Shown: in pieces, positions 35,117 through 43,753 of the stretch | How the letters are laid out: each line of letters begins with the position of its first letter | Position numbering within the stretch: position 1 is the stretch's first letter | NCBI GenBank assembly: GCA_903927345.1 | Contig: CAIYMO010000019.1 | Coordinates: 19,569-83,568 of the forward strand | Source of the DNA: an uncultured Armatimonadota bacterium | Lineage (GTDB): Bacteria > Armatimonadota > Fimbriimonadia > Fimbriimonadales > Fimbriimonadaceae | Length of the DNA stretch: 64,000 bases | Reading direction: 5' to 3' | The notes under the pieces: model-generated | Told to the model about the DNA's origin: nothing | Seen by the model: the letters and a program-made list of their open reading frames with translations, nothing else | Databases searched by the model: none | Position numbers and translations under genes: made by a program

Positions 35117-36049
35117 ATGAGCAATCTTCTCATCGCGATGTGCCTAGTCTCTCTGCAGTCAGCTCCTATAAAGCGAGACATTTCTGAGCTTGTTTTCAAG
35201 TCGATCGATGGTCGAGAATCGAAGGCTGTATTGTCGATCCCGAACGGAGACGGGCCGTATCCGTTAGTCGTCACCGTACATGGCGGTAATACGGAGAAGC
35301 CATACGGGTACCTACGGACGATGGCTGCGCCGAACCGTGTTTCGTCAATCGTGAATGATCTCAACAAGGAACAGTGGGCGATTCTTGCCGTAAGTTACCG
35401 CAATGGCTTTATGAATCTCGGTGATGACGATGTGATTGCGGGGATTCGGTTCGGTATGGGGCTCCCCAAAGTCGATAAGACTCGTGTCGCATTGGTCGGC
35501 GGGAGTCACGGCGGTTACAAGGTGCTTCAAGCCGCCATCCAAATGGGATCCGAGATCAAATGTGTCTCCGCAGGTTCACCGTGGATGGTGGATCCTGTCA
35601 CCTTCATGCAGGCCGATGAGGTAAGTCCCCCGTTTTCGCTCATCAAGCCAGACGTCCGCTCGCGCCTAACCGCACAAGGCAAAGCACTGTACAACCAGAT
35701 TCTCCGACGAGAAGGATCGGAGCAGAAAGCACAGGAATTCTTGCAGGCGCACTCGGCCCATCATCAATCGACAAAGATCAAGTCGCCGTTGCTACTTCTC
35801 ACGAGCCTAGCCGACGAGAGCGTTCCCCACGTCCTGGTCGAGCCACTCTACGCTCGAATGAAGAGCCAGCGCCAGAACGTCGAAATTTTCACAGTCGACA
35901 AGTCGCCACATGGATTCTATTGGGGGCGCTCTGAGGGTAGCGCAGAGAGGCGTGGCATTGAGCGAAACGGCACCGTCGATGAAGGGGAGGTTCGCATGAC
36001 TTCTGCAAAACTCATCGACTTCCTGAAGAAGAATCTCGGTCAAAAGTAG
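35117..36049 (+). CDS. Alpha/beta hydrolase, S9/dienelactone-hydrolase-like, probably exported
   Basis: A 310-aa serine hydrolase. The N-terminus (NLLIAMCLVSLQSAP) looks like a short signal peptide. HGGNTEKPYG is the oxyanion region, GGSHGG (serine ~130) the nucleophile elbow, SLADESVPH supplies the acid and KSPHGF the histidine. It looks like a prolyl-oligopeptidase-type or acyl esterase domain without the propeller. ATG 35117 lies within 60 bp of attachment copy A, and the next gene (another hydrolase) follows after 86 bp; both lie alone between the two partial tRNA copies. Substrate unknown; a plant- or algal-polymer esterase is plausible beside the glycosidase locus. Confidence 0.75.
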   Translation: MSNLLIAMCLVSLQSAPIKRDISELVFKSIDGRESKAVLSIPNGDGPYPLVVTVHGGNTEKPYGYLRTMAAPNRVSSIVNDLNKEQWAILAVSYRNGFMNLGDDDVIAGIRFGMGLPKVDKTRVALVGGSHGGYKVLQAAIQMGSEIKCVSAGSPWMVDPVTFMQADEVSPPFSLIKPDVRSRLTAQGKALYNQILRREGSEQKAQEFLQAHSAHHQSTKIKSPLLLLTSLADESVPHVLVEPLYARMKSQRQNVEIFTVDKSPHGFYWGRSEGSAERRGIERNGTVDEGEVRMTSAKLIDFLKKNLGQK

Positions 36050-36135
36050 GAAGTAGATTCTTAGTCAGCTAAAGACCTAAGATTGCGAGAGAGCATCAAA
36101 CCAGTTCGGCCTAAATGACAAGGTAAACAGCCCAG

Positions 36136-37017
36136 ATGTTTGTTTGTGTAATGTTCGCTCAAAGTGCCCTAACGCGGCAGGCCCCGGTTGAGTGGGTCAC
36201 TCGTGTGGTAACTGCACCTCGGGTCCGGCAGTACACGTTTCAGAGCAAGGCCGCAAAAGCCAAGGTCAGCTATCACTTGTACCTGCCACCGACCTACGAA
36301 ACGGACAAACATAAACAATTCCCAGTTCTTTATTGGCTACATGGCTCGGGTGGAGGGCTGCCAGGCATTAGCCCAGTCAGCTCCTTTTTTGATTCCGCCA
36401 TGGAAGCTGGGAAGGTTCTTCCGATGATCATCGTTTTTCCGAACAGCTTTGCAAACGGAATGTGGTGTGACTCAACAGATGGCAAGATGCCCATCGAGAC
36501 CATCGTGATCAAGGAAATCATCCCCGAAGTGGATTCGAGGTTTCGAACGATAGCCAAACGAGAAGGACGAATCGTTGAGGGATTTAGTATGGGGGGTTAT
36601 GGTGCTGGACGTTTGGGTTTCAAGTATCCCCACCTATTTGCTGGTGTTTCGATGCTCGCAGCAGGCCCTCTTGATTTTGAGTTCGATGGTCCGCGTGCGG
36701 CATCGAATCCGAATGAACGGGAGAGAATTCTGCAGTCCGTTTTTGGTGGCAAGATAGAGGAGTTCAAGGCTCAAAGTCCATGGACCCTAGCTGAGAAAAA
36801 CGCATCGAAACTCAAATCTGGAATCTCGATTCGCATATGCATTGGCGAAAATGATTTCACCTTGCCAGCGAACCGCAAGTTCTCATCCAGTCTGACCGAA
36901 CTGGGTGTAAACCACGCCTATGTGACGCTACCGAATGTCGGCCACGATACATTGGCCCTCCTCAACGCACTGGGCGAAGAGAACTGGAAATTCTATCGAA
37001 GCCTGTTCGCGAAGTAA
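36136..37017 (+). CDS. Putative esterase (esterase D/feruloyl-esterase-like), 293 aa
   Basis: An alpha/beta hydrolase of the Esterase (PF00756) type, as in XynZ feruloyl esterases and mycolyltransferases. YLPPTYETDK and VLYWLHGSGGG form the start of the fold. GFSMGGYG (serine ~150) is the nucleophile elbow, IGENDFTLP the acid and VGHDTLALL the histidine. The first ~15 residues are hydrophobic (MFVCVMFAQSA), consistent with a short signal peptide. The stop lies 43 bp before attachment copy B, so it ends the 2.1-kb segment. Probably an extracellular carbohydrate esterase. Confidence 0.8.
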   Translation: MFVCVMFAQSALTRQAPVEWVTRVVTAPRVRQYTFQSKAAKAKVSYHLYLPPTYETDKHKQFPVLYWLHGSGGGLPGISPVSSFFDSAMEAGKVLPMIIVFPNSFANGMWCDSTDGKMPIETIVIKEIIPEVDSRFRTIAKREGRIVEGFSMGGYGAGRLGFKYPHLFAGVSMLAAGPLDFEFDGPRAASNPNERERILQSVFGGKIEEFKAQSPWTLAEKNASKLKSGISIRICIGENDFTLPANRKFSSSLTELGVNHAYVTLPNVGHDTLALLNALGEENWKFYRSLFAK

Positions 37018-37059
37018 TACTGGACTCCAGTTCAGCTGAAACGAATAATAAACAGTGCG

Positions 37060-37205
37060 TGGCGGCCCCGGAGGGACTCGAACCCCCGACGCCCTCCTTA
37101 GGACTGAAGAAATATAGGTTGCAAGAATCTGATTTGAATCCACCGATGTCTCTGGACGTCTCCTGATTTCGCTGGCTATTGAGAGACCTATTGAGAGACC
37201 AATCT
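37060..37205 (-). repeat. Partial tRNA-Arg(CCT) 3' half plus element end: attachment-site copy B
   Basis: Bases 37060-37104 repeat exactly the 45-bp 3' end of the tRNA-Arg gene. The following ~100 bases resemble those beside copy A (TGAAGAAA, ATAGGTTG, TCTCTGGACGTCTC, TTTCGCTGGCT). They end in two tandem 12-bp units, TATTGAGAGACC, at 37177-37200, likely recombinase arm sites. The permease gene stop is only 7 bp beyond. Confidence 0.85.
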
Positions 37206-37211
37206 GCGGGT

Positions 37212-38054
37212 TCACTTACCCCCGCTTGTCGCGATTCCCTGGATGAACGCCTTCTGAGCAAAGATAAACACGAGGATAATGGGCAGGATTACGAGCACTG
37301 AGGCGGCCATGAGCAGGTTCCACGGAGTGCCGCCGTGTTGCGTTTGATAGGCCTGCAAGCCTAGAGAGAGTGTGAACGAGCTCTGGTCGACGAGATAGAT
37401 AAGAGGACCTAGGAAGTCATTCCAGGAACCCATTAAAGCAAAGAGCGCCACCACTACAAGCGCCGGCTTCGCGAGAGGAAGAATGATGTCGGTAAACGTT
37501 TGGAACTCGCTTGCGCCGTCGATTTTTGCTGCCTCGCTCAATTCCTTGGGAATCTTGAGGAAGAATTGTCGCAGTAGAAAAATCGAAAAGGCACTTCCGA
37601 GATAGGCCGGAACCCACAATGGCTTAAATGTGCCGACCCAACCCAGCCACTTGAACAGTGCAAAGCTTGGAACCATCGTCACCGGGAATGGAACCATCAT
37701 TGTCGCGAGGGTAACACCGAAAAAGAGATCTCTTCCGGGCCAATTGAGCCTTGCAAAAGCATACGCCACAAGCGAGTTGGACACGACCGCGCCAATGATC
37801 GTCAAGATGGTGATGACGATCGTGTTGCGGGCATACACCAAAAAAGGGATGTACCCAACCTGCTCGCGGCCGTAGAGAATAGCATCGGGGTAGTTGTGAA
37901 CCTGAAAAACCGACGGAATCCACCGTGGCGGCGATGTCATCGTCTCGGAAATGGGCTTCAACGAGGTCGTGAGCATCCACAAGAAAGGCAACACGAACAT
38001 CAGCGCTACCAGGGTCAAAACAACATGCGTGATCGCGACCTTAGCTGGTTTCAT
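37212..38054 (-). CDS. Carbohydrate ABC transporter permease (MalG-like)
   Basis: A 280-aa inner-membrane permease with six hydrophobic segments and the EAA loop ELSEAAKIDGAS...LPLAKPAL that docks the ATPase. ATG 38054 (MKPAKVAI) is chosen over 38063; it overlaps the end of the first permease gene by 14 bp. It forms a binding-protein-dependent sugar importer with the two preceding genes (41-38 kb). No ATP-binding subunit is encoded nearby, so a shared MsmX-type ATPase is likely. It is the last gene of the operon, ending next to attachment copy B. Confidence 0.92.
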   Translation of the reverse strand: MKPAKVAITHVVLTLVALMFVLPFLWMLTTSLKPISETMTSPPRWIPSVFQVHNYPDAILYGREQVGYIPFLVYARNTIVITILTIIGAVVSNSLVAYAFARLNWPGRDLFFGVTLATMMVPFPVTMVPSFALFKWLGWVGTFKPLWVPAYLGSAFSIFLLRQFFLKIPKELSEAAKIDGASEFQTFTDIILPLAKPALVVVALFALMGSWNDFLGPLIYLVDQSSFTLSLGLQAYQTQHGGTPWNLLMAASVLVILPIILVFIFAQKAFIQGIATSGGK

Positions 38055-38919
38055 AGTGCACATGTTTGTCGGAGTATTTTAGGGCTCCGAGGGTCAGAAG
38101 AAGAATGAAAAGGAACATGACCCAGCCCATCGCGCTGGCGTACCCCATCCGCTGAAATCGGAAGGCATTGTCATACAGGTACATGGCAAACATGTAAGTG
38201 CTTCGAGCGGGCGCCCCGCCGGGGAACATGACTTGGGGGATCGCAAAAACTTGGATTGAACCGATGATGCCCATGATCACGTTGAAGAGAATCACAGGGG
38301 AGATCATCGGGATCGTAATGTTCTTCGTTTTGGCCCAAGACCCCGCTCCATCTATTTCGGCGGCTTCGTAGAGCGACTGGGGGACATCCTGAAGTCCAGC
38401 CAAGTAAATGATCATTGCATGACCGCATCCCCAAGCCGAAATGAGGATCAGTGTCCACTTGGCCCAACTTGGATCGCCGAGCCAGTTGGGAGGATTTACG
38501 CCAACACCTCGAAGCCCCGCATTCAGCAAACCATAGTCTCCATTGAAAACCCACAGAAACAGGGTTGCTTGGGCAACCATGGGTACGAGAGTTGGCAGGA
38601 AGAAAAGCGTCCGATAGAACGCCATTCCTTTGACCTTTGTGTTAAGCAACATCGCCAAGGCGATCGCCGCTACGGTGCTCAATGGAACCGCACCGATGGT
38701 ATAAAGCAGCGTGTTCACTACGGAGTCTTTAAAGACCTGGTCTCTGGCCAACTCAACATAGTTTTGAGGGCCAATGAATGTTGGAGGTTTTAGAACGGAG
38801 AAGCTCGTGAAGCTTGTGATAAACGAGGAAACCAAGGGATAAAGCATCAGTAGCGTGAATCCCAAAATCCAAGGCATAGCGAACAGAATTCCAATCCTGG
38901 CTTCCGTTCGACGATTCAT
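38041..38919 (-). CDS. Carbohydrate ABC transporter permease (MalF/UgpA-like)
   Basis: A 292-aa permease with six membrane helices and the EAA motif SLYEAAEIDGAGSW...IPMISPVI. The start ATG 38919 overlaps the stop of the binding-protein gene (ATGA), which decides it over the upstream ATG at 38952. It is the partner of the MalG-like permease. The neighbouring GH42, GH50-like and esterase genes suggest uptake of galactose-containing oligosaccharides. Confidence 0.92.
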   Translation of the reverse strand: MNRRTEARIGILFAMPWILGFTLLMLYPLVSSFITSFTSFSVLKPPTFIGPQNYVELARDQVFKDSVVNTLLYTIGAVPLSTVAAIALAMLLNTKVKGMAFYRTLFFLPTLVPMVAQATLFLWVFNGDYGLLNAGLRGVGVNPPNWLGDPSWAKWTLILISAWGCGHAMIIYLAGLQDVPQSLYEAAEIDGAGSWAKTKNITIPMISPVILFNVIMGIIGSIQVFAIPQVMFPGGAPARSTYMFAMYLYDNAFRFQRMGYASAMGWVMFLFILLLTLGALKYSDKHVHYETS

Positions 38920-40235
38920 TTGGAGAGCACCTGCTGTTGATAGGTCTTCCATAGTCCGTCAATCCGTCCTTGGGCCTCCTTGAGTGAAGTTTTCGGTGAC
39001 TTTGATCCGGAGTTGACTTCTTGGAACGAGTTGTTCAGTTCGCCCGAGAGCTGAGTGAAGAAACCGGTGTGAGGCGGATAAAGAGCCTGCTTGGAGCGGG
39101 CAAGCTGATCAAACAGCCTGATCGCTTTGTTCGGGTGATTGGCAAAAAATCTATCGCTCACTTTCGCAAGCGGAGAATTCTTGCCATGTGCCGAGCAAAG
39201 ACCCTCCATCACGTCTTGCCTCTGCACAAATCGGATGAACTCGAATGCCTCCCTGGCGTGCTTAGCACCCTTTGGAATAACGAGGACGTCTTGCGAAAGG
39301 ATGCTATGACCCGCAAGGTCCGGTCGATCGCTTGGGTATGGGAACGGGACAGCGAACCACTTGATATTCGGCTGGTAAATCTTGATGTAGTTCGCCTTCC
39401 AAGTTCCGTTCAACTCGAACGCAACCTTTCCCTCCATAAAAGGATCTTGAGGAGAAGAGAAATTCCCAAACCCGCTTTGAAAGTTTTGGACGGAACTTGC
39501 ACCGAACTTCTTGGAGTAACTCTCAATCCACTGGAGGGCCCGGATGGACTCTTGACTGTTGATGTTTGGCGATCCGCCCTTGAACACATCTCCGCCAAAC
39601 AGTGATCCCCAAGACCAGTTCCACCAGCCGGGGTTCGATGGGAGAAAGCCTGCAAACTCAAGGCTTCCATCCTTACGTACCTTTGAGATTTTCAAAGCAA
39701 GTGCGTCCATCGCCTCGATCGTCTTTGGGAAAGTCTCTGGAGTTGAGACTTCTGGTGGAACCAGATCAGATCGTACGTACAGGGCAACAGACGCCGGCGT
39801 GCATGGAAGCGCCCAAAGTTTTCCATTGTTGGAGAGAGAGTCGTAGTAGTTCGGAATGTAATAGTCACGGGAGAGTCCGGCACGTGCGGCTGGTTCCGAA
39901 AGATCGGTGAGCGCATTGGCATCGGCAAACTGAAAAACCTGACTCTCCCAAATCCCCGCTATATCCGGTGGATTTCCGCCTGCAGTGGCAAGGATGGTTT
40001 TTTGGTCGATGCCCGAAATGGACAAATACTTAACGAAGATTTTGTCCTGAGAGCGATTGAAGGCCTGCACCACCTTTTGCATTTCCTCGCCCTCAGATCC
40101 AGTCCATTTCTCCCAGTAGATGACCGTGACTCGATCGGATCGATCGCTTCGGGAGACAATCTGGTCACCGGCATACGCTGTAAAGCCAACTATTGCCGTC
40201 AGAGAGACCATTCCTAGGAGCATTCTCGTTGTCAT
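38916..40235 (-). CDS. Extracellular sugar-binding protein of an ABC importer (family 1)
   Basis: A 439-aa solute-binding protein. The signal peptide covers residues ~5-22 (LLGMVSLTAIVGFTAYA) without a lipobox cysteine, so it is released or anchored by the signal. The typical family start VTVIYWEKWTGSEGE and VVQAFNRSQDKIFVKY is followed by GGNPPDIAGIW and GWWNWSWGSLF ligand-site aromatics, and FELNGTW near the hinge. It lies 3 bp after the GH42 gene stop and overlaps the permease. It delivers an oligosaccharide, perhaps a beta-galactoside. Confidence 0.9.
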   Translation of the reverse strand: MTTRMLLGMVSLTAIVGFTAYAGDQIVSRSDRSDRVTVIYWEKWTGSEGEEMQKVVQAFNRSQDKIFVKYLSISGIDQKTILATAGGNPPDIAGIWESQVFQFADANALTDLSEPAARAGLSRDYYIPNYYDSLSNNGKLWALPCTPASVALYVRSDLVPPEVSTPETFPKTIEAMDALALKISKVRKDGSLEFAGFLPSNPGWWNWSWGSLFGGDVFKGGSPNINSQESIRALQWIESYSKKFGASSVQNFQSGFGNFSSPQDPFMEGKVAFELNGTWKANYIKIYQPNIKWFAVPFPYPSDRPDLAGHSILSQDVLVIPKGAKHAREAFEFIRFVQRQDVMEGLCSAHGKNSPLAKVSDRFFANHPNKAIRLFDQLARSKQALYPPHTGFFTQLSGELNNSFQEVNSGSKSPKTSLKEAQGRIDGLWKTYQQQVLSK

Positions 40236-40238
40236 GAA

Positions 40239-42287
40239 TTAGCCTTCGGTCGCCGCAAGAAGAACTGGCTCTTCATCTCCGGCGGATATTTTACGTTCGA
40301 GGATCTCAACCTGCCAAGGCTGGAGTCGTACGGTTCCCCAACCGACCGTCTCAACCTCTCTCGAGAGTGATGTCGCGTTCAGATAAAAGTGATACTCGAA
40401 TTCATCGCCGTACCGGACTTGGCGGGTAACACCCTCCGGAAGTTCTCCTGCCAGATGTTCTATTCCAAGGTCGTCCATGATTGATGTCATTAACTGATTT
40501 GTAAAGCGCTGATCGTTTCTCGAGCCGACATAGTACGCCCGGCCTGTCCCGTAGTTGTTGACAGTAGCCGCCGGCCTTCCCGCATAAAACTCATCGTCAT
40601 ACCACGCGATTGCTTTGGAAGTGGTCGGGTGAATCAACTCACAAAAATCAACTACCGAGTATCGCTCGGCTTTGGAATCAAAGCCTGTGCATATCGAAAC
40701 TTGCTGACCAACAGGTAACGCATCAATTTCTTCGCTCCAAACTCCGAACACTTTCCGAAGCGGAGCGAGATATCCCGATTCGAAAACGAGACTATTCTCG
40801 TCAGTCCAGGCAGTCAAGTATGTGGAGACAAGAGTCCCTCCGGCTCGAACGTACTCGGACAGGTTCGTTGAGGTGGATTCGGAGAGACTGTAAAGCATGG
40901 GCGCGACCACCAGTTTGTATCCTTCAAGGGGTGAATCTGGCCCAATCACATCAACTGAGACTCCCGCCTCCCAAAACGCCCGGTAGTGATCGATGCAAGT
41001 TTGCTCGTATCCCTTGTCCCGTTGAACTGGACCGACGGCAGCGTCGAGTGCCCAACGACTCGACCAGTCGTAAATGATTGCTACTTCGGCTCGCTTTGCT
41101 GTACTCGCAATGTTCGAGAGTGCATCCAATGCGGCACCTGCTTGCTTGACCTCTCCAAAGATTCGTCCATTGTTAGTGGTCCCATGGTTCACAACCGCAC
41201 CATGAAATTGCTCTTGACTGCCGCGTGACTGTCGCCACTGGAAGTACTGGACGCCATCCGCACCGTGAGCAACGGCTTGCAATGCCTCAAACTTGTGAAC
41301 TCCAGGGCGTTTAGCAGTCATTGTTTCGTACCAGTTGCTGGAGTTCGGGGTGCATTCCATCAACATCCATTTTCCGTTTTTCGACAGGCCGCGAGTCAGA
41401 TCGTGCTTGAAGGCTACGGAGATCCAAACCGAAGTCTGGTCGAGAGATCCTCCAAAGCCTGGGTAGCTGTCCCAACTGGCAAAGTCTAGGTTGGCATTGA
41501 ACTTTCGGTAGTCCAAACCAGGAAAGGTGCCCATGAGGTTTGTTGTATGCGGTATGTCCGGGGAGAGCTCCCTCAATGGAGCCGCCTCGTTCAGCATAAA
41601 GTCGACCGTTGCGTCGGTAATAAATCTTCTCCAATCGACGGTTAGGCCCTGAATTGAAACTTCCCCATGAGGACCTCCCGGAGCATCGAGTTGATCCCAG
41701 CCAGAGTAGCAATGACTCCAGAAGGTCGTCCAGTAGGCCGAATTGAGTGCCTCAATTGTCCCGTACTTCGCCTTGAGCCAATCACGGAACGCCGAAATTG
41801 TCTCCGGGCTGAAGTCTTCCCCGCCGTATTCATTGGAAAGGTGCCAGGCTAGGAGTCGGGGATGATCGCCGTACCGCTCAGCCAATTTCCTTGCGATTAG
41901 CGCAGACTTCTGGCGATAGACGGGCGAGCAGAGATTGTAATTGACCCGGTTCCCGTGGAGTCGACGGACACGGTCAGAACCAGTTCGAAGGATTTCGGGA
42001 TACTTTTGGGTCATCCACGCGGGTGCAGCGGCACTTGGGGTGGCGAGTATGAAGTAGCGATCCGCCGCCGAAAGCTTCTCGATCACTTCGTCAAGCCAGG
42101 AAAAGTCAAACTCACCCTCATGGGGCTCTAGTTTTGCCCAAGAAAAGACTCCGATCGTCGCAACCTTAAACCTCGACTCCTGCATAAGGGCCATATCCTC
42201 ATCCCAGACTGAAGGGTCCCACTGTTCAGGGTTATAGTCGCCACCATGCCAGATCACAGGAAGCTTTGGATTAAGGAATTTGAACAT
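40239..42287 (-). CDS. Beta-galactosidase, glycoside hydrolase family 42
   Basis: A 682-aa cytoplasmic enzyme releasing terminal beta-galactose. The GH42 signature start (IWHGGDYNPEQW) is at the N-terminus. The acid/base Glu lies in HLSNEYGG (~151), the nucleophile Glu in MLMECTPNS (~309). A trimerisation (beta-gal small-barrel) domain with YVRAGGTLVSTYLTAWTDEN and a C-terminal beta domain follow. ATG 42287 (MFKFLNPKLP) is preferred; the longer frame to 42332 would run into the preceding gene and adds an odd Cys-rich leader. No signal peptide, so it acts on imported oligosaccharides. It is 2 bp from the SGNH gene. Confidence 0.92.
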   Translation of the reverse strand: MFKFLNPKLPVIWHGGDYNPEQWDPSVWDEDMALMQESRFKVATIGVFSWAKLEPHEGEFDFSWLDEVIEKLSAADRYFILATPSAAAPAWMTQKYPEILRTGSDRVRRLHGNRVNYNLCSPVYRQKSALIARKLAERYGDHPRLLAWHLSNEYGGEDFSPETISAFRDWLKAKYGTIEALNSAYWTTFWSHCYSGWDQLDAPGGPHGEVSIQGLTVDWRRFITDATVDFMLNEAAPLRELSPDIPHTTNLMGTFPGLDYRKFNANLDFASWDSYPGFGGSLDQTSVWISVAFKHDLTRGLSKNGKWMLMECTPNSSNWYETMTAKRPGVHKFEALQAVAHGADGVQYFQWRQSRGSQEQFHGAVVNHGTTNNGRIFGEVKQAGAALDALSNIASTAKRAEVAIIYDWSSRWALDAAVGPVQRDKGYEQTCIDHYRAFWEAGVSVDVIGPDSPLEGYKLVVAPMLYSLSESTSTNLSEYVRAGGTLVSTYLTAWTDENSLVFESGYLAPLRKVFGVWSEEIDALPVGQQVSICTGFDSKAERYSVVDFCELIHPTTSKAIAWYDDEFYAGRPAATVNNYGTGRAYYVGSRNDQRFTNQLMTSIMDDLGIEHLAGELPEGVTRQVRYGDEFEYHFYLNATSLSREVETVGWGTVRLQPWQVEILERKISAGDEEPVLLAATEG

Positions 42288-42289
42288 GG

Positions 42290-43753
42290 CTAGTTGGGTT
42301 GAATTGTCGCAACAACGCCTTGCGCATAACAACGAGCAAGGAAGTCGTCGGGGTGCATCGGGTCGGTCGTCAGGTCTTTACTACTTTTTGCCGAGTAGAG
42401 CGCCTGGCTCAGCTCGGTCATATCGAAGAATGCGACTCCCTTGCCAGATAAGGCACGGAGCTCACTCGCATACCCTGCCAGGTTGCCAACGTACGGTTCC
42501 TCTTTAGTGTAGTCAGGATCGAACTTCATCGAGGAAATGAGCAAGAATTCAGTGGCCGGATGAACCGATCTGATGGCATCAATCGCATTTTTGATGTTTG
42601 CAATGAATAGCTTTGGCGTGAGCGACCAGAAGTCATTCATACCAAAAGCAATCAGAACGAGATCTGGCTTCAAAGAACCGACTAAATCCTTAGCGTTGTC
42701 CTTTGCCCACTGGGAGGAGGCACCGCCGAGAGCAACATTAAATAGCTTAACGTTTCCTAGCTTGTGCGCCACAAGGGACGGCCACGGAGGCAGATATGGA
42801 GGGGTATTCAGAAATCCGGATACGTTTATTCCTAGCGTGATGCTGTCGCCGAAGGCGGCAAGCCTGAGCTGCTTTCGTGCCTTGAGTTTCGCAACCGTTC
42901 TTGGGAGGAACTCACCCTGGCTGCGTGGATAAGGTCTGGACCACAGGCTTTTGTGCTCGTAGGTGACAAACACGTGCCTGCCATCAAACCTCGTCCAAGG
43001 AAACTCTCCGGTTGCAAACTCCTTGTCGCTCATCGTTTGGATCTTGGAGTTCCCTCGCGCAACGAGCTGATTCCCTTTCACGTCAAAATCGACGCCACGA
43101 GTGAACTTGATGCGGTGAGTTGGATCAGTAACTGAGATGATTTTCGTGGGAGCGAAGAGTAGCCGTCCCGAAGCTGATTCACCGCTGCTTGATAGAAGCA
43201 GCACAGATTCATTAAATATCCGATGGCCCTCCCAGAAGGGCTTCATTGCTTCGTCGAGACTGACTTCCGGATTGTGCCGGATGATGGTCTTATCTTCGTC
43301 GTTAAGTTGCGCATCATCAACCGTTACAGCAGACCCTTGAACATTCTCGATCTTCACGATCAGTCGGTCCGTATAAGAGTGAGTTTTGAAGTAAATTCCC
43401 GCAGTTGGGTTAGAATTTGGCTCCGCTGTTAGGCTCAATAGCACCTTGCCCGATCTATCCAAGCAAGTAGCAGAGATACGGGCGTTAGTCTTCGCCGCAC
43501 TGGAGTGAAAACTAGCCGAAATCCATAAGATCCGCTCTCCAGGAACCTTGTAGGTTTGTGACAGGCTCCCGCCAGCTTTTCCGATCCTGACCGAGGATTT
43601 GCCTTTTACACGCTCTTCAGAACTTACCGAGACATCGCCCTTAACTTCCCAACCGACTAACTCGTTGTCGAATCCTGGGTTGATGAGATAGTTGACTTTG
43701 GCAGGTGGGGTCATCGTTTGGTTCACCAGAAGGAAGAGCACCGAAGAAATCAC
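42290..43753 (-). CDS. Secreted SGNH/GDSL hydrolase with N-terminal carbohydrate-binding-like domain
   Basis: A 487-aa protein. The start GTG 43753 overlaps the stop of the upstream glycosidase (GTGA) and begins a signal-like segment (ISSVLFLLVNQT). Residues ~15-150 read as a beta-sandwich CBM (LINPGFDNELVGWEVKGDVSV ... VDDAQLND). The C-terminal SGNH domain has FGDSITLG (block I Ser), GGASS (Gly), GMNDF (Asn) and DPMHPDDF (Asp/His). Such enzymes deacetylate or deesterify glycans. It probably removes ester groups before the glycosidases act. Confidence 0.82.
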   Translation of the reverse strand: MISSVLFLLVNQTMTPPAKVNYLINPGFDNELVGWEVKGDVSVSSEERVKGKSSVRIGKAGGSLSQTYKVPGERILWISASFHSSAAKTNARISATCLDRSGKVLLSLTAEPNSNPTAGIYFKTHSYTDRLIVKIENVQGSAVTVDDAQLNDEDKTIIRHNPEVSLDEAMKPFWEGHRIFNESVLLLSSSGESASGRLLFAPTKIISVTDPTHRIKFTRGVDFDVKGNQLVARGNSKIQTMSDKEFATGEFPWTRFDGRHVFVTYEHKSLWSRPYPRSQGEFLPRTVAKLKARKQLRLAAFGDSITLGINVSGFLNTPPYLPPWPSLVAHKLGNVKLFNVALGGASSQWAKDNAKDLVGSLKPDLVLIAFGMNDFWSLTPKLFIANIKNAIDAIRSVHPATEFLLISSMKFDPDYTKEEPYVGNLAGYASELRALSGKGVAFFDMTELSQALYSAKSSKDLTTDPMHPDDFLARCYAQGVVATIQPN

